7,269 bases of DNA from Ignavibacteria bacterium. GTDB lineage: Bacteria; Bacteroidota; Ignavibacteria; Tepidaquicellales; OLB5. The stretch spans positions 1-7,269 of the forward strand of contig JAUQWT010000382.1 in the NCBI GenBank assembly GCA_030835005.1, read 5' to 3'. The notes below the pieces were generated by a model. It saw only the letters and a list, made by a program, of their open reading frames with translations. It was not told the origin of the DNA and did no database searches. Shown here piece by piece: positions 1 to 5,575 of this stretch (the first letter of the stretch is position 1; the number at the start of each line of letters is the position of its first letter). Made by a program: the position numbers and the translations under genes.

Positions 1-1
1 G

Positions 2-649
2 CAGGTTACCCGCCTGCTTGCTGAAAGGTTTCCTAATGCTGAGATTTTTGCTACCGATATAAATCCAGGAATGCTTGATGTTGCTAAAAAGATCATACCG
101 GGCGGAAATATCAAGTGGGATATCGTTAATGCTGAGGAAATTCCATACGCCAGTAATGAATTTGATGCCCTAATCTGCCAGTTTGGCATAATGTTCTTTC
201 CCGATAAGCAAAAAGCGCTCGGCGAAGCCCATAGGGTTTTGAAACCGGGCGGGACGATAACCTTCAACACCTGGGATAAACTGGAGAACAACACAATCTG
301 CAGGATCGCAGATGATGTTGTAAAGAGTGTTTTTACAGAAGACCCTCCGCAATTCTATCATATTCCGTTTTCGATGTTTGATACCGTCGAGATTAATAAT
401 ATGATGCAGAATGCCGGCTTTAAGAATGTTAAAATTAAAAACCGAAATGTCCATGGTTACTCGGATTCAGTCGAAAATGCTGTGATCGCATTTACAGAGG
501 GAAACCCGATCTACCTTCAGATCAAAGAACGCGATGAAAGTATGCTTCCGAAGTTCAAAGCTGCTTTAACTGAAGCATTTAAGAGTGAGTTTGGCGATGG
601 TTCATTTAAGATCCCGCTTTCCAAATTTGTTGTAACTGCTATTAAATAA
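2..649 (+). CDS. Class I SAM-dependent methyltransferase (Methyltransf_11 type), 5' end outside window
   Basis: This is the C-terminal 215 or so residues of a cytosolic methyltransferase that uses S-adenosylmethionine; the substrate cannot be told. The frame is open from base 2, so the ATG at 71 is internal and the true start lies upstream of the window. Visible landmarks are the end of the second Rossmann strand, ATDINPGML (bases 56-82), whose Asp normally contacts the SAM ribose, the stretch EEIPYASNEFDALICQFG and FFPD typical of UbiE/type-11 enzymes, and the post-motif III signature HRVLKPGGTITFNTWD. The glycine-rich motif I must lie before the window. The C-terminal part (FSMFDTVEINNMMQNAGF) is the usual variable substrate cap with a late alpha/beta return. 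The next gene starts 13 bases later, so the two are probably co-transcribed. The family assignment is firm; a specific role such as quinone or small-molecule methylation would be a guess. Confidence 0.9.
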   Translation, partial: QVTRLLAERFPNAEIFATDINPGMLDVAKKIIPGGNIKWDIVNAEEIPYASNEFDALICQFGIMFFPDKQKALGEAHRVLKPGGTITFNTWDKLENNTICRIADDVVKSVFTEDPPQFYHIPFSMFDTVEINNMMQNAGFKNVKIKNRNVHGYSDSVENAVIAFTEGNPIYLQIKERDESMLPKFKAALTEAFKSEFGDGSFKIPLSKFVVTAIK

Positions 650-662
650 CCGGTATTAAGGC

Positions 663-983
663 ATGGAAAATAAAAATTTGAATACTGCCATAAAATATTA
701 CGAAGCATGGGAAACCGGCAACAGGGATCTGTTAAAGGTATCCCCGGACCTCAAGCTTGTAAGCCCTGATGATACTTTTAACAGCGCTGAAGAATTCTTT
801 GAAAAGTGCTGGCAGGCAAGCGGAGTACCGCTTCTTAATAAGCAGTTTGTTTCCGAAGGGAATACGGTATGTGTAAGATATGAGATAAAAATGCCGGATG
901 GTTCTTTGAAGCCATTCTGCGAATGGCTTGTGTTTGAAGACGGCATGATAAAAGAGATCCAGGTATATTATGATAGAGGCTGA
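663..983 (+). CDS. NTF2-like / SnoaL-like small protein
   Basis: This 106-residue cytosolic protein has the layout of the NTF2-like superfamily. It starts with a helix holding the typical YYEAWETGNRDLL pattern (residues 12-24), followed by a strand and helix with Asp/Phe-rich positions (SPDDTFNSAEEFFEKCW, about 34-50). It ends in antiparallel strands, including VCVRYEIKMPDG, FCEWLVFEDGMIKEIQVYYD and a final Asp-Arg-Gly. Members of this fold form cone-shaped pockets and act as isomerases, hydrolases or simple ligand-binding proteins, so no reaction can be assigned. It is short for a SnoaL domain (usually about 110-140 residues) but looks complete. The gene follows the methyltransferase by 13 bases, with an AAGG almost touching the ATG, which suggests co-transcription. 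Whether the two work together is unknown. Confidence 0.8.
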   Translation: MENKNLNTAIKYYEAWETGNRDLLKVSPDLKLVSPDDTFNSAEEFFEKCWQASGVPLLNKQFVSEGNTVCVRYEIKMPDGSLKPFCEWLVFEDGMIKEIQVYYDRG

Positions 984-1042
984 AGATGGTATTTGATTTC
1001 TTTGCAGTTTTTTGGCATATTTAAAGTAACTGATCATTGATT

Positions 1043-1615
1043 ATGAAAAAAACTTTGTCTTTCCTTTTCTTATTTAATTCAGCACTTCTATCGCAATCTC
1101 CTTTCTACAGTATTAAATTCAATGTGAGCCCATCTCCATTTGCACCGGAGAATGCTTCTTATTCAGTCTCTTGGCAATCCTGCAAATTTGATTATAAGCC
1201 GGTTATGCCCTCAGGTGACTATTGGTTTGGCAATGATACTTCTGCGCTTGACTGGAACGCGCTTCCTGACACCATGTATGGCAAAGCAATTTGTTCCAAT
1301 CCCGATACCTGTTATGGCCAGGCTTTTGAAGTATCAAACCAGGCAATGATGTGGGAAAATTTCCTGAAGTTTACTATAACTAAAACTTACCCTGAAAACG
1401 GAAGCTCTTCTACTATGATCATAGTATTTCCTGTTTTGATAAAAGCATTTGTAACTTACATTGATCTTGGGCAATTTTTTTTCAATGAGGGTTTTTATGA
1501 ACTCACTGATGATATTGTGTACAGAATAGACGACAAAAAACATGTACACCTAAGTCTTCCAAAAAATTACAGTTGGGAAAAAATAAATGTTGAAAAACGA
1601 AAAATCAAATTATAG
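1043..1615 (+). CDS. Exported protein of unknown function
   Basis: I do not recognise this 190-residue protein. The ATG at 1043 is preferred over a TTG two codons earlier because it gives a clean signal peptide: Lys-Lys followed by a hydrophobic core (LSFLFLFNSALL) and a probable signal peptidase I cut near LLS-QS at residues 17-18. The mature part is rich in aromatic residues and Ser/Pro (FNVSPSPFAPENASYSVSW, GDYWFGND, SALDWNALPD). It has three cysteines (in WQSCKF and CSNPDTC), so one disulfide in the envelope is possible. A hydrophobic stretch around MIIVFPVLIKAFVTYI could be a buried strand pair or a weak membrane segment. The C-terminus is Lys-rich (EKINVEKRKIKL). The gene overlaps no other real gene. 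Its stop codon supplies the start of the next gene's ribosome binding site, so the two are probably translated from one message. Confidence 0.65.
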   Translation: MKKTLSFLFLFNSALLSQSPFYSIKFNVSPSPFAPENASYSVSWQSCKFDYKPVMPSGDYWFGNDTSALDWNALPDTMYGKAICSNPDTCYGQAFEVSNQAMMWENFLKFTITKTYPENGSSSTMIIVFPVLIKAFVTYIDLGQFFFNEGFYELTDDIVYRIDDKKHVHLSLPKNYSWEKINVEKRKIKL

Positions 1616-1620
1616 GGAGA
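1614..1620 (+). promoter_or_regulatory. Ribosome binding site overlapping the preceding stop codon
   Basis: AGGGAGA lies 7 bases before the ATG at 1628 and shares its first two bases with the TAG stop at 1613-1615. It supports the start chosen for the oxidoreductase and suggests translational coupling to the exported protein upstream. Confidence 0.65.
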
Positions 1621-1627
1621 ACTCCAA

Positions 1628-2278
1628 ATGAAGATCGGAATATTAGGTTCAGGCGCCGTAGGCAAGGCGCTTGGCAATGGATTTGCTGAACTGGGGCATG
1701 AAGTCATTTTAGGCACGCGTGATCCTAAATCAGTTAAAGTAACAGATTGGGTTACCAAAACCGGAAAAGGCGTCCGCGCCGGCACGTTTGAAGAAGCCGC
1801 TAAGTTTGGTGAAATTGTTGTGCTTTGCTGTTTATACCGCGCAGTTGATGATGTCGTTAAACTTGCGGGAGTGTCAAACCTTAAGGGTAAAATCGTTATC
1901 GATACAACCAATCCGATTGCCGACGAACCGCCTGTGAACGGAGTTCTTAGATATGTCACAACCGGAAGAGAATCGGCAGGAGAAATTATTCAGAACAAAC
2001 TGCCTGATAGTTTTGTTGTTAAAGCATTCAATAGCGTTGGAAGCCCGCTAATGTTCAGGCCTAAATTCGAAGAGGGCACTCCAACCATGTTCATATGCGG
2101 TAATGATGCTGATTCCAAGAAGAAAGTCGAAGCATTGTTAACTGACTTCGGCTGGGATACACTTGACTGCGGCTCGATTGAGGCATCAAACGCCCTTGAG
2201 GGCTTGTGCATTATCTGGTGCGCTCGCGGTTTCCTTGAAGGCCAGTGGAATCATGCGTTTAAACTGCTGAAAAAATAG
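1628..2278 (+). CDS. NADPH-dependent F420-reductase-like oxidoreductase (NADP-binding Rossmann protein)
   Basis: This 216-residue cytosolic protein matches the F420_oxidored / NAD(P)-binding family, the stand-alone dinucleotide-binding relatives of 6-phosphogluconate dehydrogenase and archaeal F420:NADP oxidoreductase. The N-terminus MKIGILGSGAVGKALGNG contains the GxGxxG loop (Gly7, Gly9, Gly12). GTRDP at residues 29-33 ends the second strand with Thr-Arg, the usual contact for the 2'-phosphate of NADP. Further family landmarks are the CLYRAVDDVV helix, KGKIVIDTTNPI, and VVKAFNSVG at the domain boundary. The C-terminal part (GNDADSKKKVEALLTDFGWDTLDCGS) is the short helical/strand extension common to the family. 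Many bacteria with this gene lack F420, so NADP(H)-linked reduction is known for the family but the acceptor here is unknown. An ArgGly-rich substrate site (WCARGFLEGQW) closes the protein. Confidence 0.88.
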   Translation: MKIGILGSGAVGKALGNGFAELGHEVILGTRDPKSVKVTDWVTKTGKGVRAGTFEEAAKFGEIVVLCCLYRAVDDVVKLAGVSNLKGKIVIDTTNPIADEPPVNGVLRYVTTGRESAGEIIQNKLPDSFVVKAFNSVGSPLMFRPKFEEGTPTMFICGNDADSKKKVEALLTDFGWDTLDCGSIEASNALEGLCIIWCARGFLEGQWNHAFKLLKK

Positions 2279-2279
2279 T

Positions 2280-2287
2280 TATCTTTG
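2280..2287 (+). promoter_or_regulatory. Candidate Bacteroidota-type -7 promoter element
   Basis: TATCTTTG fits the TAnnTTTG -7 consensus described for Bacteroidota sigma factors. It lies 40 bases before the lipoprotein ATG and just after the oxidoreductase stop codon. A weak GTTT at 2257-2260, 19 bases upstream, could be the -33 element. This suggests the lipoprotein gene has its own promoter. The evidence is sequence match only. Confidence 0.4.
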
Positions 2288-2327
2288 TACTGGATTAAAC
2301 ATTATTTGTAAACTCAATCATATATTA

Positions 2328-3065
2328 ATGAAATTACTTTTTGCAGCAATTCTTTCGGTTGTGATTTTCTCGTCATGCACTAAAGAAAGCAAATCACCGG
2401 ATTCGCAAAGCAAGAAAGACACAACAACCCAAAAATCAACAACCGGAACAAATACAAATTCACAGAATGCCCAGGATAATAAAACCGAGACGGCAGGCAC
2501 AAGCAGCGGCGAGCTGAAGAACCTCTCTTATGAACCCGGTAAACTGCCCGCCGGAATAAAATACGATGGTAAAGTAGTGGCAGGAGCCAGGTGGGAAGAC
2601 AAGAACGGACAGAATATTATTATTGTTACCGAAACTGAGGAAAAAGCCTCAGGGGATAACCGCTCCAAAGAGCTTTTCGCTTACCAGTACATTATAGATG
2701 GAGACAATGTTATACAGCTTTGGAAAGTGAATGATTTTATAAGGGATTGCCCTGTTGATGTAACTCTGGAGCTTTTTCCAAAATCGATAAGCATAACCGA
2801 TCTTGATAAAAACGGCATTGCTGAAAACACTTTCATTTATAAGATGGCTTGTAAAGGCGACGTTTCTCCTGATGACATGAAGCTGATAATGCATGAGGGA
2901 GAAACCAAATATGCTCTGCGCGGCAGTATGAAAATGATAATGGAAGGCCAGACATACGGCGGCGAAATGAAACCCGACCCTTCATTCGATAAAGCGCCAA
3001 AGGAATTTCTAAGGCATGCAAAAGACGAATGGAGCAAATTCAACACGGTAAAAGTCGGAAATTAA
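2328..3065 (+). CDS. Lipoprotein resembling the M949_RS01915 family
   Basis: This 245-residue protein starts with a lipoprotein signal peptide: Lys, a hydrophobic core, then FSSC with Cys17 as the lipid-anchored residue, a lipobox that is slightly relaxed but usual for Bacteroidota. Residues 18 to about 62 form a flexible linker rich in Ser, Thr, Asn, Gln and Lys. The folded part has the segments WEDKNGQNIIIVTETEE, LWKVNDFIRDCPVDV, ITDLDKNGIAE (158-166) and CKGDVSPDDMKLIMHEG (175-191), followed by GGEMKPDPSFDKAPKEF. From memory these match a Bacteroidota family that databases label a surface polysaccharide biosynthesis protein, a name with little experimental basis. Cys141 and Cys175 are well placed for a disulfide. 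The DxDxNG segment resembles a calcium-binding loop of FG-GAP/dockerin type. It is probably attached to the inner leaflet of the outer membrane or the surface; its function is unknown. Confidence 0.75.
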   Translation: MKLLFAAILSVVIFSSCTKESKSPDSQSKKDTTTQKSTTGTNTNSQNAQDNKTETAGTSSGELKNLSYEPGKLPAGIKYDGKVVAGARWEDKNGQNIIIVTETEEKASGDNRSKELFAYQYIIDGDNVIQLWKVNDFIRDCPVDVTLELFPKSISITDLDKNGIAENTFIYKMACKGDVSPDDMKLIMHEGETKYALRGSMKMIMEGQTYGGEMKPDPSFDKAPKEFLRHAKDEWSKFNTVKVGN

Positions 3066-3130
3066 GCTTCTGTATTGCCGCCCGGAATTACCTGATTCGA
3101 ATTCTGTATCGTGAAAATGAAATTCTCTAA

Positions 3131-3180
3131 TTCCCCTCTTGGGGGGTGCACCGAAGTACATCGAAGCAGGGTGGATTTTG
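3131..3180. repeat. Repeat-like hairpin sequence between convergent genes
   Basis: The gap between the two convergent genes (3066-3212) holds a CCCC-TCTT-GGGG hairpin at 3133-3144, an 8-base palindrome GGTGCACC at 3145-3152, and CGAAG twice (3152-3156 and 3162-3166) before a G-rich GGGTGG. The pattern of a CCCCTC start, GGGGTG, CGAAG and GGGTGG-TTTT resembles short dispersed intergenic repeats I know from Bacteroidota genomes, but only one copy is present here. It could also act as a terminator for the lipoprotein message. Confidence 0.4.
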
Positions 3181-3213
3181 ATACTTAATTTGGGTACTCA
3201 AGGATCTCTACCC
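3169..3213 (-). terminator. Imperfect hairpin directly after the LON-domain gene
   Basis: Bases 3169-3184 and 3194-3213 form an imperfect inverted repeat (GGGT..GAT..TTGA.TAC against GTA.TCAA..ATC..ACCC) with a 9-base AT-rich loop. It begins at the last base of the - strand TAG codon, where a terminator would be expected. There is no long T tract after it on the - strand, so intrinsic termination is not certain; the pairing may instead belong to the repeat next to it. Confidence 0.35.
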
Positions 3214-3812
3214 TAATTCAAACAATAATAATCCTGAATAGAGTTTTGCTGAAGTGCAAGCAGTGTCCTTAGGTTTAAATGATTAACAAGCGTTTTATTT
3301 AATGCCTGCTCGCTTCCGCGCGTCAGCAGGTCATATTTCTCAAGATCGCTTAAACCAATTGAGTTGGCAATAACATAAAAGCCCACTCCGTTGAATTTTT
3401 CCAAATCTAATTTAAGCACGTGTGTATTATATCTCTCAAATGCTTCAACCAATGAATTTGTAGCTTTCACGCTGCCTTTATTCAATAGCTCAATATCGCC
3501 ATACGGATACACTCTTTCGGGATGCTCATCGTTAAAATTATATACTTTGAAAACGTCAAGCCCTTTGACTGCTATGTCCGCTTCACCATTTGAGTATTTT
3601 GCAAGAACCTTTTCAAGCTTAACATATGATCCTGTTCCCGTAAGTTTTCCTGCTGTAATGTATGGAATTCCAAACCGGTTATCATGCTTTTCAAGGTCTT
3701 CAAAAAGGTTTTTATATCTCTGTTCAAAGATATGAAGAAACCTTGTTTCACCCGGAAGAACAATTATGCCAAGCGGAAAAAGCGGTAAATTTTCTGTTAT
3801 AGTATGTTCCAC
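3213..3812 (-). CDS. Stand-alone LON substrate-binding-domain protein
   Basis: This 199-residue cytosolic protein is the LON N-terminal (substrate-binding, PUA-like) domain without the AAA+ ATPase and protease parts of Lon. The N-terminal signature is plain: LPLFPLGIIVLPGE (residues 9-22) followed by LHIFEQRYKNL. The middle has the strands YVKLEKVLAKYSNGEADIAVKG and the family's turn PYGDIELL. The C-terminus is helical, with the usual end helix LVNHLNLRTLLALQQNS. The length fits the family. The start is GTG at 3812: an in-frame stop lies three codons further upstream and there is no ATG before the signature. Such proteins are widespread and may bind unfolded peptides or act as adaptors, but their role is not established. 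The gene is convergent with the lipoprotein and divergent from the esterase, so it is its own transcription unit. Confidence 0.9.
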   Translation of the reverse strand: MEHTITENLPLFPLGIIVLPGETRFLHIFEQRYKNLFEDLEKHDNRFGIPYITAGKLTGTGSYVKLEKVLAKYSNGEADIAVKGLDVFKVYNFNDEHPERVYPYGDIELLNKGSVKATNSLVEAFERYNTHVLKLDLEKFNGVGFYVIANSIGLSDLEKYDLLTRGSEQALNKTLVNHLNLRTLLALQQNSIQDYYCLN

Positions 3813-3852
3813 TTTATTTCAATAAATATTTTCATATTTTAAAAGGAAATTT

Positions 3853-3867
3853 AAACCTAAAAGGTTT
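3853..3867 (+). promoter_or_regulatory. Small hairpin before the esterase ribosome binding site
   Basis: AAACCT-AAA-AGGTTT forms a 6-base stem with a 3-base loop in the 73-base gap between the divergent genes. It sits just before the likely ribosome binding site AAAGGAA (3874-3880) of the esterase at 3886. It could be a protein-binding site or a 5' mRNA structure. No convincing TAnnTTTG element was seen on either strand of this gap. Confidence 0.3.
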
Positions 3868-3885
3868 CATAAAAAAGGAATAGAA

Positions 3886-4815
3886 ATGAAGATTTCGAAT
3901 GTTTTCTTCCTAATGATTATATCCCTGATATTTACAGCTATTTGCACCTCAGAAGATATTGAGGGCAAAATTGCTGTTGATGGTATTGAAAGAGAGTATA
4001 TACTGCATATCCCCGGGAATTATGAGAGAACGGCTCTAACGCCGCTTCTCATGGTATTTCATGGCGGCGGAGGCACGGCCTCGCAGGTGCAGGGGCACAC
4101 TAAGTTCGATAAGCTATCCGATAAAGAAAACTTCATGGTTGTATATCCGAATGCAGTTGATAAGAACTGGAATGATGGCAGGATAGGTAATAAGCTTCCG
4201 ATGGATAGAGACGATGTGAAGTTCATTTCAGTACTGATTGATACTCTCAGTGCCATTTATAAGATTGATACTAAGCGGGTTTTTTCAACCGGGATTTCAA
4301 ACGGCGGATTTTTTTCAATTTATCTGGCATACAAGCTTTCGTCAAAGATCCTCGCTATTGCGCCGGTATGCGCAAGCATTCCCGAAAATCTGTCCAAAGA
4401 TTTCAAGACAGAATACCCCGTTTCGTTAATGCTCATAAACGGAACAAAAGATCCGCTTGTTAAATATGACGGTGGGCCGGTAGGGTTTAAGGACGATGAA
4501 TCCGAACGGGGCACGAGCATTGCAGCAGAGTGGACGATCAAAATATGGCAGAAAAATAACGATTGCCAGCAGAGCACAAAGATTGAAGAAATGGACGATA
4601 AAGATAGCGACGATAAATGCAAAGCTACTAAATACACAACGTATAGATGCAAAGATAATACAGAAGTTGTGTTGATAAAGATTACCGGCGGCGGCCACAC
4701 CTGGCCCGGTGCTTCGCAATATCTTCCCAAAATACTTGTTGGCAGAGTTTGCAATGATTTTAATGCAACTGAAGTCATTTGGGATTTCTTCAAATCCCGC
4801 ACAAACCGCGAATAG
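3886..4815 (+). CDS. Exported PHB-depolymerase / feruloyl-esterase-type serine hydrolase
   Basis: This 309-residue alpha/beta hydrolase belongs to the esterase PHB depolymerase (LpqC / CE1-like) family, which cleaves ester bonds in polyhydroxyalkanoates, feruloylated polysaccharides or related substrates. A signal peptide (Lys2, hydrophobic core VFFLMIISLIFTAI) sends it out of the cytosol. Cys20 is not in a good lipobox, so it is probably soluble in the periplasm or secreted. The oxyanion-hole segment is VFHGGGGTA (57-65), the nucleophile is Ser138 in GISNGG, the acid is Asp189 in NGTKDPLV, and the base is His271 in GGGHTWPG, so the triad is complete. VVYPNAVDKNWND and RDDVKFISVLID are further family marks. 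Cys227 and Cys255 are at positions where the family often has a disulfide. Residues 234-244 are a local acidic insertion (EEMDDKDSDDK). A good ribosome binding site (AAAGGAA) supports the start. The real substrate cannot be told from the sequence. Confidence 0.9.
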   Translation: MKISNVFFLMIISLIFTAICTSEDIEGKIAVDGIEREYILHIPGNYERTALTPLLMVFHGGGGTASQVQGHTKFDKLSDKENFMVVYPNAVDKNWNDGRIGNKLPMDRDDVKFISVLIDTLSAIYKIDTKRVFSTGISNGGFFSIYLAYKLSSKILAIAPVCASIPENLSKDFKTEYPVSLMLINGTKDPLVKYDGGPVGFKDDESERGTSIAAEWTIKIWQKNNDCQQSTKIEEMDDKDSDDKCKATKYTTYRCKDNTEVVLIKITGGGHTWPGASQYLPKILVGRVCNDFNATEVIWDFFKSRTNRE

Positions 4816-4820
4816 TAATG

Positions 4821-4900
4821 ATTTGCTGCGACCTTCGGGTCGTAGTCAAGGCACAGGAATACCCGTGACTTTAGCCGCAAATTCTGAGGGATTGAAATCC
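4821..4900. repeat. Multi-branched palindromic element (REP-like or structured RNA)
   Basis: Five bases after the esterase stop there is a nested set of inverted repeats. The outer pair is ATTTGC (4821-4826) with GCAAAT (4877-4882). Inside are a CGACC-TTCG-GGTCG hairpin with a UUCG tetraloop (4829-4842) and an AGTCA/TGACT pair (4844-4848 and 4866-4870). A third small hairpin GGAT-TGAA-ATCC follows at about 4889-4900. Drawn as RNA this is a three-way junction plus a side hairpin. It may be a dispersed REP-type repeat, a terminator for the esterase, or a small structured RNA. The open frame running through it has no coding character. Confidence 0.5.
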
Positions 4901-4918
4901 AATAAAACATTTAAAGTC

Positions 4919-4974
4919 AATACCCCGTTACTCATTTCATCAGTCCTTCATCAATAAACCGTCTTAGGGGTATT
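4919..4974. repeat. Long-spaced inverted repeat with a partial direct repeat
   Basis: AATACCCC (4919-4926) and GGGGTATT (4967-4974) form a perfect 8-base inverted repeat with a 40-base spacer. The left arm and what follows (AATACCCCGTTACT) nearly repeat AATACCCGTGACT at 4858-4870 inside the preceding element. The remaining part of this 238-base gap (4975-5053) holds only AT-rich sequence leading to the acetyltransferase; a weak TATCTTAC at 4996-5003 is the best promoter-like match. Confidence 0.35.
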
Positions 4975-5053
4975 CACTTGTATCATAATAATTGTTATCT
5001 TACCGAGCTCTCAAAAAGATCTGAATTGAAAATTAAACATTGTTGAAACGTTA

Positions 5054-5551
5054 ATGGATATTACCTTAAGGAAACTTAATATAAACGACTGGAAGCCGGT
5101 TGGTGAAATATATAAACAGGCAATAGAATCAGGCGAGGCGACTTTTGAAAAAATTGTACCTTCATGGATAGAATGGGATAGAAACCATCTTCCAATATGC
5201 CGATTAATTGCAGAATCAAAAAAAGAAGTTGTTGGTTGGGCAGCGCTTTCACCAGCATCTTCCAGAGAAGTGTACAAAGGTGTAGCCGAGATCAGCCTGT
5301 ATGTATCTCATGCTCATTCCAGAAAAGGAATAGGGAAAAAACTTCTGCTGCAGCTTATAGACGAGAGCGAAAAAAAAGGAATATGGACGTTACAGGCTTC
5401 CGTCTTCCCGAAAAACACAGCAAGCATTCGCTTGCATACATCGTGCGGATTCCGCAAAGTCGGGCACCGCGAAAAGATAGGAAAAATTGACGGCAAATGG
5501 CGTGATACAATTCTATTTGAAAGAAGAAGCCGTGAAAATGGCTTCAAATAA
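5054..5551 (+). CDS. GNAT N-acetyltransferase, phosphinothricin acetyltransferase family
   Basis: This 165-residue cytosolic enzyme is predicted to move an acetyl group from acetyl-CoA to an amino group. It is close to the phosphinothricin/methionine-sulfone acetyltransferases (Pat/Bar, MnaT/YncA). Visible landmarks in order are IYKQAIESGEATFE (19-32), the WIEWDRNHLPICR substrate segment (38-50), VVGWAALSPASSR, EISLYV, the acetyl-CoA pyrophosphate loop SRKGIGKKLL (89-98), GIWTLQASVFPKNTASIRLH, CGFRKVGHRE and the family's ending GKWRDTILFERRS. In the Q/R-x-x-G-x-G loop pattern the first position is Ser89, with Arg shifted to the next position, a small departure from the rule. In most bacteria without phosphinothricin exposure such enzymes act on amino-acid analogues as detoxifiers, so the real substrate is uncertain. 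It reads in the same direction as the regulator 24 bases downstream. Confidence 0.9.
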   Translation: MDITLRKLNINDWKPVGEIYKQAIESGEATFEKIVPSWIEWDRNHLPICRLIAESKKEVVGWAALSPASSREVYKGVAEISLYVSHAHSRKGIGKKLLLQLIDESEKKGIWTLQASVFPKNTASIRLHTSCGFRKVGHREKIGKIDGKWRDTILFERRSRENGFK

Positions 5552-5575
5552 ATATAGTGTAATTTGATATTAGAA

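Noticed and set aside
1567..1959. 130-codon open frame on the - strand
   Set aside because: It is opposite the oxidoreductase's N-terminal Rossmann region and has the Ser/Pro/Thr-rich composition of a shadow frame.
3085..3115. GATTCGAATTC, similar to a tRNA T-loop
   Set aside because: The flanking bases do not form a T-stem, and no acceptor or anticodon arm can be drawn around it. It is a chance palindrome in the intergenic gap.
3213..3812. A Lon protease gene broken down to its N-terminal domain
   Set aside because: The length, the start and the C-terminal helix fit the known stand-alone LON-domain family, and no remnant of the AAA+ or protease domain follows in the neighbouring sequence.
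3943..3948. Lipoprotein cysteine in the esterase signal peptide
   Set aside because: The residues before Cys20 (FTAI) do not fit a lipobox, since Ile directly before Cys is not expected. Ordinary signal peptidase cleavage is more likely.
4888..4900. GGGATTGAAATCC, reminiscent of a CRISPR repeat end
   Set aside because: It occurs only once, with no spaced copies and no cas genes. It is better explained as a small hairpin of the palindromic element.
4320..4910. 196-codon open frame on the - strand
   Set aside because: It lies opposite the esterase, whose triad and signal peptide are complete. Its translation is a low-complexity Ser/Leu/Val mixture with no domain, and its start falls in the palindromic element.
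4709..4957. 82-codon + strand frame overlapping the esterase end
   Set aside because: It shares bases with the esterase C-terminus in another frame and then runs through the inverted repeats; no coding character or ribosome binding site.
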